5,925 bases of DNA from DATGXB01 sp035298905. GTDB lineage: Bacteria > Cyanobacteriota > Cyanobacteriia > Cyanobacteriales > Nostocaceae. The DNA lies in NCBI GenBank assembly GCA_035298905.1, contig DATGXQ010000644.1, forward strand, positions 1 through 5,925, read 5' to 3'. Numbering within the stretch: the first letter of the stretch is position 1; each line of letters opens with the position of its first letter. The notes beneath the pieces were generated by a model. The model was not told the DNA's origin. It made no database searches and saw only the letters and a list, made by a program, of their open reading frames with translations. Shown in pieces: positions 1 through 4,983 of this stretch. A program made the position numbers and the translations under genes.

Positions 1-22
1 GGGGAGGTGGGGAGATGGGGAG
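1..22. repeat. 8-bp tandem repeat, about 2.75 units
   Basis: The window opens with GGGGAGGT, GGGGAGAT and GGGGAG in tandem. It is purine-only apart from T at the unit ends. Short tandem arrays of this sort are common between genes in filamentous cyanobacteria. The array may continue to the left of the window. No function is indicated. Confidence 0.7.
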
Positions 23-36
23 AACATTTTATATAC

Positions 37-79
37 CTTCTGCCTCCTGCCTTCTGCCTCCTGCCTCCTGCCCTCCTGC
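37..79. repeat. Heptamer tandem repeat (CTYCTGC), STRR type
   Basis: Six units of CTTCTGC or CTCCTGC follow each other, with a single extra C inserted at position 72. This matches the short tandemly repeated repetitive (STRR) heptamer class described in heterocystous cyanobacteria. It lies directly downstream of the Ycf51 stop codon and so forms that gene's 3' flank. It is useful as a lineage marker. I see no coding or terminator role. Confidence 0.8.
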
Positions 80-84
80 CCAAT

Positions 85-606
85 CTAAGCTTGAGATTTT
101 GGTAGTTCAGCGAACTTATCGAGATAAACTTCCAGTGCCATTTGAGCATCTTCGCGGGAAGTGAGCGATCGCTTTACCTGACCTAAGTATAATGGTACTG
201 TTAGCCCTGGTTCTGGGTGTATAATTGTCCGAGCGCGAATAGTTAGCTGATTGTTACTTGCACTACCCAATCGACCTGGAGAGTATAAATTACTCGCTGC
301 TTGCCGTAAAGTTGCCTCTAATGCAGTTGGAGTAATATCTGGCTTCAAAGCGATTACCGCCTGAGTCGCACCATTATCATAAACCAAAGTGTATTTAACA
401 GCACCAGGAATTACTGTCCGACTTGAGGGGACTAGAGAAAGAGCAAATAAACCAGATGTCAGCACCAGCATAAAGCCAGTTGTACCCACCAGCCGAAAGC
501 GGATACCCCATTTCAGAACAAAACCTAAAATTGTTAAAGCCGCAAATACTAAAGTGGCAATACCCGACCATTGGGTATACTGCAAAAAGTCAGCTGTTGA
601 GAGCAT
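85..606 (-). CDS. ycf51: Ycf51 family membrane protein
   Basis: A 173-residue protein recognised by its overall sequence as Ycf51 (DUF2518), a family of cyanobacteria and some plastids with no established biochemical function. Two hydrophobic segments near the N-terminus (about residues 14-32 and 38-60) look like a transmembrane hairpin. The remaining ~110 residues are soluble and mixed alpha/beta, including a YTLVYDNGATQAVI stretch and a TIRARTIIHPEPG stretch. Length is normal for the family and the gene looks intact. No GGAGG-like ribosome site precedes the ATG at 606; the bases upstream read CCTCC, the wrong strand for a Shine-Dalgarno. A HIP1 octamer lies inside the gene. The product should sit in the plasma or thylakoid membrane. 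Family assignment is from memory of the family; no search was run. Confidence 0.85.
   Translation of the reverse strand: MLSTADFLQYTQWSGIATLVFAALTILGFVLKWGIRFRLVGTTGFMLVLTSGLFALSLVPSSRTVIPGAVKYTLVYDNGATQAVIALKPDITPTALEATLRQAASNLYSPGRLGSASNNQLTIRARTIIHPEPGLTVPLYLGQVKRSLTSREDAQMALEVYLDKFAELPKSQA
165..172. other. HIP1 palindrome GCGATCGC
   Basis: One exact GCGATCGC octamer. This highly iterated palindrome is strongly over-represented in most cyanobacterial genomes, so it supports the cyanobacterial origin of this end of the window. It lies inside the Ycf51 reading frame and has no assigned function. Confidence 0.8.
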
Positions 607-618
607 AGATTTTGGCTA

Positions 619-649
619 TGGAGGTGTTTTCTTGATGACAACACCACCA
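619..649. other. Short hairpin between Ycf51 and the exported protein
   Basis: The arms TGGaGGTGTT (619-628) and AACACCaCCA (640-649) pair except for one A-A mismatch, around an 11-base loop. On the minus strand it follows the stop of the exported-protein gene by about 38 bases and precedes the Ycf51 start by 13. There is no T-run after either arm, so it is a poor intrinsic terminator. It may be a weak processing or translation-modulating structure in the Ycf51 leader, or chance. Confidence 0.3.
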
Positions 650-687
650 TTTTACCTATTACTGGCACTTTGGATGTTTTAAGCAAA

Positions 688-1074
688 TTAATAACGATTA
701 CACCTTACAGATAAACCGTTATCATTTTCGGAAACATCTACTCTATACTCTGCTAGGCATTTTTCTATAGCATTACCTTGTCTAATTTCCATTTCTTGTA
801 CAAGTCGGCAAGATTGAAATTGTCCCTGTGGGTCAAAATTTATATACTCTTGAGCTTTGCAAGAAAAAGTAAATGTACCAGAACGTGGATGATACCTTTG
901 CAAAGTTGTATCTTGAGCTAAGATACAACCAGCTAGGGAACCATTGCTATATTTATTAATTGTCCCTGGTTCACAAGTAATTGATGCAGAAGCAGGTAAA
1001 GATAGGACAAAATTAAATGTCAAAAATCCTAGACTAGATGTAAGCAATGTGTAAATCTTGGTAGATAAATTCAT
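688..1074 (-). CDS. Small exported protein with three C-x15-18-C repeats
   Basis: A 128-residue protein. Residues 1-30 form a typical Sec signal peptide: Lys at position 6, a hydrophobic core, then PASA before Ser31, a likely signal peptidase I site. The mature part has exactly six cysteines (34, 50, 72, 89, 106, 125), falling into three pairs 16, 17 and 19 positions apart. The pairs lie in recurring units of the form C-x-AQ-x-Y-I-x-F-x-x-x-G-x-F-x-S-C, so the protein looks like a threefold repeat of about 37 residues with one disulfide per unit. The unit resembles short beta-hairpin repeats (Y-x-NG-x-L) seen in other secreted proteins. The start is supported by GGGAG six bases upstream. Function is not recognised. 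It would work in the periplasm or outside the cell. It is separated from the RiPP locus by about 940 bases of repeats, so a link to that locus is not indicated. Confidence 0.75.
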   Translation of the reverse strand: MNLSTKIYTLLTSSLGFLTFNFVLSLPASASITCEPGTINKYSNGSLAGCILAQDTTLQRYHPRSGTFTFSCKAQEYINFDPQGQFQSCRLVQEMEIRQGNAIEKCLAEYRVDVSENDNGLSVRCNRY

Positions 1075-1166
1075 AACTTCTCCCTGAGTGTTAAATGAAA
1101 AAAGCTAGATAAAGGCATACTTGAGGAATACCTGTAATTGATAAATTGAGCAATTTTTGACAGTTT

Positions 1167-1264
1167 TACAGCAGGGAACAGGGAACAGGGAACAGGTTTG
1201 AAAGTTTCTTATAATAAGGCTTTGTTCCTAAAATCTGTACCTCATTTACCTGAAATATGCTGTA
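1167..1264. repeat. 98-bp miniature inverted-repeat element, copy 1
   Basis: It begins TACAGCA and ends TGCTGTA, a perfect 7-bp terminal inverted repeat. Just inside the left end are three CAGGGAA heptamers plus CAGG (1172-1196). The remaining 68 bases match copy 2 (4466-4570) at 58 of 68 positions by hand count. The two copies differ in length by exactly one heptamer. No coding capacity is present. The shape is that of a MITE or fold-back repeat carrying an STRR array. Confidence 0.85.
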
Positions 1265-1381
1265 TTTCCAGCAGCAAGTTAGGGTAACTAATTTAGTAAT
1301 TAGTCACACTTATCTCATCAACAAAATATAGGTAATACAATATTTGCCTGAAGATACAATTAGTTAGCCTATATAGCCGAC

Positions 1382-1550
1382 TAATACCAAATCCTGTTTT
1401 ATTACCCCCCTTATAAATTAGTCCGCGCAGACAGACTTAGCTTGTGTAGCCAAGCCACTGCGTTGGGCGGGTTTCCCGACTTGTAGCAAGTGGCGCGCGA
1501 CTTCTAGTCGTTAGGGCAAAAGACGGGTTTGAAATGAGGATTTAGTATAA
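1382..1550. repeat. ~169-bp element with imperfect terminal inverted repeats
   Basis: The left end TAATACCAAATCC is mirrored at the right end by GGATTTAGTATAA (11 of 13 bases pair). The interior holds several small palindromes, including ACTTG-tag-CAAGT and CGACT-tct-AGTCG, and the GTCCGCG...TTGTGTAGC block that recurs in the neighbouring copy. It has no reading frame. This is probably a non-autonomous miniature element. The family of the mobilising transposase cannot be told from the window. Confidence 0.65.
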
Positions 1551-1616
1551 TACCAAATCCTGTTTTGTTACCCCTCTTTTTTCATTAGTCCGCGTAGGCG
1601 GACTTTGCTTGTGTAG
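1548..1616. repeat. Partial second copy abutting the previous element
   Basis: It repeats the first ~70 bases of the preceding element: TAATACCAAATCCTGTTTT, a C-rich stretch, ATTAGTCCGCG, then CTTGTGTAG. This copy keeps a perfect GTCCGC-gtag-GCGGAC hairpin (1588-1603) that is degraded in the first copy. The junction of the two copies makes a near-perfect 23-base palindrome, GGATTTAGTAT-A-ATACCAAATCC (1538-1560). After 1616 the sequence diverges, so the copy is truncated or has a different right end. Confidence 0.65.
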
Positions 1617-1773
1617 ACGCGATTTCCAATCGCCCTGGATAAAGCTCCTGACTTCTTAGCAACTATAGGATAATTTTATATTCTCTCACCAAAGGAAATA
1701 TAGTAAATTTACTGAAAAGCAGAAATTAATTATCAATCTCCACCCCTAACTTCTGCTTTATATTCAATTGCTT

Positions 1774-1877
1774 TACAGCGTTTTTCATATTAGGGAGGTA
1801 CAGTATTTTATCGCCAACCCTGTAGGGGCGGGGTTTCCCACCCTCAAGTTTATTGCATTCACACGAGAAACGCTATA
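1774..1877. repeat. ~104-bp element bounded by TACAGCGTTTTTC inverted repeats
   Basis: TACAGCGTTTTTC (1774-1786) is mirrored by GAGAAACGCTATA (1865-1877), pairing at 11 of 13 positions. The middle carries the block AACCCTGTAGGGGCGGGGTT, a kind of sequence I associate with dispersed repeats in Nostoc-like genomes. It is non-coding. Boundaries are set only by the inverted repeats. Confidence 0.55.
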
Positions 1878-1962
1878 TATTCAATCTCGTATTCACTTCC
1901 CCCTCAAAACCCTATCAAAAACTACCTAGAGGGATTTGTAATGTCTTGCTATAAATGCTAAA

Positions 1963-1999
1963 ATTCCGCCCCCTAAATAGATAATTTAAGGAGCGAAAT
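1963..1999 (-). terminator. Long hairpin after precursor B, probable terminator
   Basis: Read on the minus strand, bases 1999-1984 pair with 1978-1963 as an uninterrupted 16-bp RNA stem (three G-U wobbles) around a five-base loop. The stem starts 17 bases after the precursor B stop. Its 3' arm runs into a short U-run (AAUUUUAGC), weaker than a textbook terminator. It either ends the RiPP transcript or protects its 3' end. Confidence 0.6.
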
Positions 2000-2016
2000 A
2001 ATTTACTTAACCAAGA

Positions 2017-2190
2017 TTATAGAATAACGGGACTATAGGGTGTGAATGGAGTAATAGGATAAGTATAGATGATTCTTCCACCTACTGCACCTTTTAACTC
2101 CTCATTGGTTAAATCATGGAGAAAAGATTCAGAATCTTCAAATAATTCTGTACCAGTTACTTTCAATTCATTGATTTTTAGCTTGGCCAT
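2017..2190 (-). CDS. RiPP precursor peptide B, Gly-Gly leader
   Basis: A 57-residue peptide starting at the ATG at 2190, chosen because GGAG lies eight bases upstream and because this Met aligns with the start of precursor A. A frame-open Met at 2235 would add 15 unrelated residues and has no such support. Residues 1-38 form an acidic leader (MAKLKINELKVTGTELF, then EDSESF) ending AVGG, typical of substrates of C39 peptidase-containing exporters. The predicted core is the 19 residues RIIYTYPITPFTPYSPVIL: no Cys, three Tyr, four Pro, and Pro at every third position (7, 10, 13, 16 of the core), giving (P-aromatic/aliphatic-T/S) triplets. The last seven residues, PYSPVIL, match PYCAVIL of precursor A. 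It is the last gene of the locus, 197 bases after the intact HDO enzyme, with a terminator-like hairpin between them. The modified product is unknown. That it is a precursor is a strong inference; its activity is not predictable. Confidence 0.8.
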   Translation of the reverse strand: MAKLKINELKVTGTELFEDSESFLHDLTNEELKGAVGGRIIYTYPITPFTPYSPVIL

Positions 2191-2212
2191 TTGAATTACT
2201 CCAAAATAATCT

Positions 2213-2270
2213 ACATTGTTTCTAAAATCAAACACTTTGGCTTGATTTATATTCTTAGTCTAAACAATGT
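2213..2270. promoter_or_regulatory. 9-bp inverted repeat upstream of precursor B
   Basis: ACATTGTTT (2213-2221) and AAACAATGT (2262-2270) are perfect reverse complements 40 bases apart, in the 80 bases before the precursor B start. A TATAAA-like -10 candidate lies between the arms (minus strand, 2251-2246), but I see no convincing -35. The dyad could be an operator with two half sites or a long-range stem in the 5' leader. The precursor's ribosome site lies just outside it. Confidence 0.35.
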
Positions 2271-2310
2271 ATCTGGAAAATTGAAGAGAACTTAGAAAAA
2301 CATTTGGTCG

Positions 2311-2335
2311 AAAAAGGACTATTTATGTCCCTTTT
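2311..2335 (-). terminator. Terminator-like hairpin between HDO enzyme and precursor B
   Basis: On the minus strand AAAAGGGAC, a seven-base loop AUAAAUA, then GUCCUUUUU form a 9-bp stem with one G-U pair, the U-run forming part of the 3' arm and being followed by CG. It begins about 52 bases after the stop of the intact HDO gene. It may end most enzyme transcripts, leaving precursor B to read-through or its own promoter. The stem is AT-heavy at its base, so efficiency may be partial. Confidence 0.5.
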
Positions 2336-2387
2336 AAATCATGCCAAATTCTCAAAATATTTTAATTTCCTTGAGCTAATTTGACAT

Positions 2388-3383
2388 TTAACTAAAACAG
2401 CGAGGGATAGTATTATTAGGATTTCCGTAATAATCGAGAATTTCATGAGTTCGTTTTACCAGTGATTCCATCAAAACAGCCATATTCTTTTTCACTGCTA
2501 ATTGTTCTGTTGGTGAAACATAAGGAATTTCTGAGAATAACGCTCTGGTAATATCTTCGTGTTCTCCTTCTTCATTAATTCCTGCATGTAGTAACATAGG
2601 TTTGTAAAACTCCGCAGGTAGTCCTTTAGCATCAGATTGTTGTTTGAACAATTCATGAAACTTTTTATCATCTTGCTCAAATATCAATAATGCTGCTTTA
2701 AAACTCAAAGGATGCTGAACAGCGAAAATTCCTAAACTTGCACAAATAGAGAAGGTCATTGGTAGCGGCTGCATCTGCTGTAATTGCTCAAATTTAATCC
2801 CAACACTTTTGAGGGAATTTTCTACCAATTTGTCATGATGCAACTCGGAAACAAAGAAATCTTGCAGGATTTTTTGTGTAGTATTTGATTCAAAATTGGC
2901 TAAAGATGGGGCTAAGAGTCTAGGACACAAATGAGTGATGTGATAAGATTCTAAAGCATAACCAATTAACTGTTCTTTGGTAATTGTGCCATTAGCCATC
3001 TTTTCAGAAAAGGGAGAACTGCTAAATTGCAGCTTTTGATATTCTATAAATCTGTATAATTCTCGGTAAAATTGTCTGCCACTTACACCGCGATTTTCTT
3101 TTTCTCTTTGAGTTTCAACTAACAGCCCACGACGAGTAAAATCTATGATTATTTCTGGAATATCTTCTTGAATTTCTGGACAAGCTTGAGCTAATTGCTC
3201 TAATGAGTAACCACCAATCTGCAAAAGTCTAAATAATTTAACTGTCTCTGCATAATATTCTGGTGGAATGGAGAGAGAGCATCCTTGATGATGATCACGA
3301 ATTTCTATTTCGTTATCTTGGAATTTCAACAATACTCTATCTTTAAACACAGGTTGTTTTAGTAAAGTTGTAGTCAAGGTCAT
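2388..3383 (-). CDS. RRE-like/heme-oxygenase-like (HDO) peptide-modifying enzyme, intact
   Basis: A 331-residue protein with two parts. Residues ~14-90 look like a PqqD/RRE-type winged helix: strands RVLLKF, EIEIRD and CSLSIP, then helices and the ending IIIDFTRRGLLVE. Domains of this kind bind RiPP leaders. Residues ~100-320 resemble the all-helical PqqC/TenA/UndA heme-oxygenase-like fold. Candidate metal ligands occur in three motifs in order: E145-x2-H148 (ESYH, with H151 close by), E180 with H182 and H183 (SELHHDKL), and H266...E272-x2-H275 (HAGINEEGEHED). Known HDO enzymes use an iron pair to oxidise or cleave C-C, C-H or C-N bonds, or perform oxidative decarboxylation; PqqC uses the same fold without metal. 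The last motif has wider spacing than the common H-x3-D-x2-H, so metal content is a prediction. The gene starts 15 bases after its degenerate paralogue stops, suggesting translational coupling and a complex. Likely cytosolic. Alternative: a TenA-like hydrolase. The substrate is inferred only from the flanking precursors. Confidence 0.7.
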   Translation of the reverse strand: MTLTTTLLKQPVFKDRVLLKFQDNEIEIRDHHQGCSLSIPPEYYAETVKLFRLLQIGGYSLEQLAQACPEIQEDIPEIIIDFTRRGLLVETQREKENRGVSGRQFYRELYRFIEYQKLQFSSSPFSEKMANGTITKEQLIGYALESYHITHLCPRLLAPSLANFESNTTQKILQDFFVSELHHDKLVENSLKSVGIKFEQLQQMQPLPMTFSICASLGIFAVQHPLSFKAALLIFEQDDKKFHELFKQQSDAKGLPAEFYKPMLLHAGINEEGEHEDITRALFSEIPYVSPTEQLAVKKNMAVLMESLVKRTHEILDYYGNPNNTIPRCFS

Positions 3384-3398
3384 AATTTATTCTGGGTA

Positions 3399-4418
3399 TT
3401 AGATAGTGGCTAGTTTTCGCAGTAAATTATTAGTGTTGGTGTAGTAGTTGCAAATAGCCTGATAGAAATTATTGTAAATTTCTACAAACAAATATATTTG
3501 CGATTTTAACCTTTGCTTGGTTGCTTCATCAATTGGGGCTAGTTCTTGATAAATATGGGAAGTAAAGCTTTCAGGAGCAGAATTAAGTTTATAATTGATT
3601 AACTGTTGTAGTGGTTGGATAAACAAATCATCAATTTGCATCTGCTCACAACTCTGAATATATAACTCGAAAATTTTCAATTTATGAGTTGCTAAAATTT
3701 CTAAAATGCTCAAATAAAATAAAGGATCAAAATTAGCCCAATATGTTAAAGCATTAGAAATAGCCATAGTTTCTGGCAGAGGTAATGTTTCCAGTAGTTG
3801 TTCGTGACTAATAGCTATGGTATTTAGTGCTGTCAATAATAATTCGTCCTGTCCGTATTCTTGAGAGTAGCGCTCTTTAACTACTTGTCTAATTTTGGCT
3901 GAACCTTGAAAGTTAAATAAAGGTGAATGAAAATCAGAGTTGTGAGTAAATAAGTGATAATGCTCTATCACAAAGCCATATATTACATTTCTAGGTAAAT
4001 CGGGTGTAGTTGAGTTAAATGCTTGCCATAAGGAATTATCTTTTAAGCTTTTGTCAAATAATTTATCAGCTAATTTTTCCAATTCCTGACTAGCATCAAT
4101 ACCTGAATGAATATTTAATGAGGAGACATCATCAATAAAACCTTGTTTGTCTAAATTAAGGATTAGTTCATAAATCAGTTCAGGATTTTGAGGGGAAAAA
4201 TTTTCTTGCAGTTCTCTTAAATTATAAGTTCCGTCCATCTTAGAGAGGATTTTTTGCAACTTCTCTTTTGATTGTCCATGCACCTGAAAAGCATAATCTC
4301 TGCCTTTTTGAGAAAGAATTAAATGGTCTTGATAGATACTGATTTGACCATTTAATTGAGGACGCATTTCTAAAGGCAGAGTTTGATGGGAAATTTTGTT
4401 ATTACCAGAATTAGACAT
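3399..4418 (-). CDS. Degenerate RRE-like/HDO paralogue, probable pseudoenzyme partner
   Basis: A 339-residue paralogue of the next gene with the same two-part plan. Residues ~22-97 form the PqqD/RRE-like winged helix, with the characteristic KMDGTYNLREL and NLDKQGFIDD segments, and ~110-325 form an HDO-like helical domain. Motif 1 is kept (E152-x2-H155 in IEHYH), as is the glutamate of motif 2 (E187). The paired histidines of motif 2 are G189 and Q190, and motif 3 is lost: H266, E272 and H275 of the partner align with N275, A281 and S284. It therefore probably cannot hold the normal metal centre and more likely serves as a leader-binding or structural subunit. AGGAG lies 11 bases upstream of the ATG, a little distant. 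The stop is 15 bases before the partner's start. The alignment was made by eye; a different, non-metal activity of the PqqC sort cannot be excluded. Confidence 0.65.
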   Translation of the reverse strand: MSNSGNNKISHQTLPLEMRPQLNGQISIYQDHLILSQKGRDYAFQVHGQSKEKLQKILSKMDGTYNLRELQENFSPQNPELIYELILNLDKQGFIDDVSSLNIHSGIDASQELEKLADKLFDKSLKDNSLWQAFNSTTPDLPRNVIYGFVIEHYHLFTHNSDFHSPLFNFQGSAKIRQVVKERYSQEYGQDELLLTALNTIAISHEQLLETLPLPETMAISNALTYWANFDPLFYLSILEILATHKLKIFELYIQSCEQMQIDDLFIQPLQQLINYKLNSAPESFTSHIYQELAPIDEATKQRLKSQIYLFVEIYNNFYQAICNYYTNTNNLLRKLATI

Positions 4419-4465
4419 TAATCTAATTTCTCCTAATTTATTTTGATTATGTCAAATTAAAAAAA

Positions 4466-4570
4466 TACAGCAGGGAACAGGGAACTCTTAACAGGGAACA
4501 GGCTTGAAAGTCTCTTAGCATAAAGCTTTATTCCTAAAATTTGTCCCTCATTTACCTGGAATCTGCTGTA
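4466..4570. repeat. 105-bp miniature inverted-repeat element, copy 2, inside the RiPP locus
   Basis: It begins TACAGCA (4466-4472) and ends TGCTGTA (4564-4570). The inverted ends extend imperfectly to ~17 bases. The CAGGGAA array reads unit, unit, degenerate CTCTTAA, unit, then CAGG, one heptamer more than copy 1. The 68-base remainder matches copy 1 at 58 positions. It sits between precursor A and the first enzyme gene, 47 bases before the enzyme's ATG, so it is probably transcribed as part of the locus and adds a structured spacer. Confidence 0.85.
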
Positions 4571-4607
4571 ATCTTCACTCTTTCAGGTGTGAAAAAAAGT
4601 GAAGATT
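4570..4607 (-). other. Hairpin after precursor A, possible attenuator or mRNA 3'-end stabiliser
   Basis: AATCTTCACT (4570-4579) and AGTGAAGATT (4598-4607) are a perfect 10-bp inverted repeat, with an inner TTTCA-ggtg-TGAAA stem adding to it. On the minus strand it begins 13 bases after the precursor A stop and abuts the end of the 105-bp repeat. No T-run follows the 3' arm, so processing, stabilisation or partial termination is more likely than clean termination. Such structures often raise precursor mRNA over downstream enzyme mRNA in RiPP operons. Confidence 0.5.
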
Positions 4608-4620
4608 TGTAAGCAATCAA

Positions 4621-4851
4621 TTAGAGAATTACTGCACAGTAAGGCAATGGTAATACTACGGTTTCAGGAACATGTCCATAAGGAGATAGTGGTAAACAAG
4701 GGCCTGGGTTATAGGTGTATGGTTCTGTAACTGCTATCCCTCCAGTAATGTTCCCCATTTCATCAGAGTTTAAGTCTTGCATTAAACTTTCTGAATCTGT
4801 AAATAATTCAATGCCGGTAGGTTTGATTTCACTAATTTTGATTTTAGACAT
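4621..4851 (-). CDS. RiPP precursor peptide A, Gly-Gly leader
   Basis: A 76-residue peptide and first gene of the putative RiPP locus. Residues 1-38 form a leader (MSKIKISEIKPTGIELF, then TDSESL) ending NITGG. It is the same length as the precursor B leader, with 20 of 38 residues identical, including TG-x-ELF-x-DSES and the terminal GG. The predicted core is residues 39-76, exactly 38 residues and twice the length of the precursor B core: eight Pro, four Tyr, two Cys (residues 52 and 72). It contains YTYNPGP, LPLSPY and the C-terminal PYCAVIL. AAGG lies about nine bases upstream of the ATG, a modest ribosome site. A TATGAT -10-like hexamer sits 49 bases upstream (minus strand 4905-4900) without a clear -35. 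The shared leader suggests both precursors are handled by the same enzymes; the core's modification is unknown. Confidence 0.8.
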   Translation of the reverse strand: MSKIKISEIKPTGIELFTDSESLMQDLNSDEMGNITGGIAVTEPYTYNPGPCLPLSPYGHVPETVVLPLPYCAVIL

Positions 4852-4935
4852 GATTGTGACCTTGATATCTGTGATTTAACCCAGTTGGGATGTAGTCATA
4901 TCATAGCGATAAGCAATAATTTATTCAGAAATAAC

Positions 4936-4983
4936 GCAAAAAATAAGGGACATAATTGTTGCAGATATTGCCCTAATTTTTGC
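4936..4983. promoter_or_regulatory. Large imperfect dyad upstream of precursor A
   Basis: GCAAAAAATAAGGG (4936-4949) mirrors CCCTAATTTTTGC (4971-4983), pairing as a 7-bp outer and 4-bp inner stem with a small internal loop. It lies 85-132 bases before the precursor A start. On the minus strand the 3' arm ends UUUUUUGC, so it could act as a terminator for the GC-rich gene on the right, or as an operator or leader structure for the RiPP transcript. Confidence 0.35.

Larger units (their letters stand above)
1075..2016. other. Gene-free, repeat-rich stretch of 942 bases
   Basis: No reading frame with a credible start and protein character is visible on either strand. The stretch contains a 98-bp fold-back repeat (1167-1264), a ~169-bp inverted-repeat-bounded element (1382-1550) with an abutting partial second copy (from 1548), a ~104-bp element (1774-1877), and at its right end the hairpin following precursor B. 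It probably behaves as a landing zone for miniature non-autonomous elements and separates the RiPP locus from the housekeeping genes on the left. Confidence 0.7.

Noticed and set aside
37..79. CRISPR-like array
   Set aside because: The units are seven bases with no spacers. It is a simple tandem repeat.
389..682. 97-codon open frame on the plus strand
   Set aside because: Mostly antisense to Ycf51, no ribosome site, and low-complexity translation with no family likeness. It is a shadow frame.
2191..2235. Upstream Met that would lengthen precursor B by 15 residues
   Set aside because: The extension does not match precursor A, and the GGAG ribosome site lies between the two Mets, serving the downstream one.
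2498..2680. 60-codon minus-strand frame inside the intact HDO gene
   Set aside because: It is out of frame within a well-supported gene and has no independent evidence.
4621..4851. Lanthipeptide or cyanobactin precursor
   Set aside because: Precursor B has no Cys, no lanthionine or YcaO/PatA-type enzymes are present, and no cyanobactin recognition sequences are visible.
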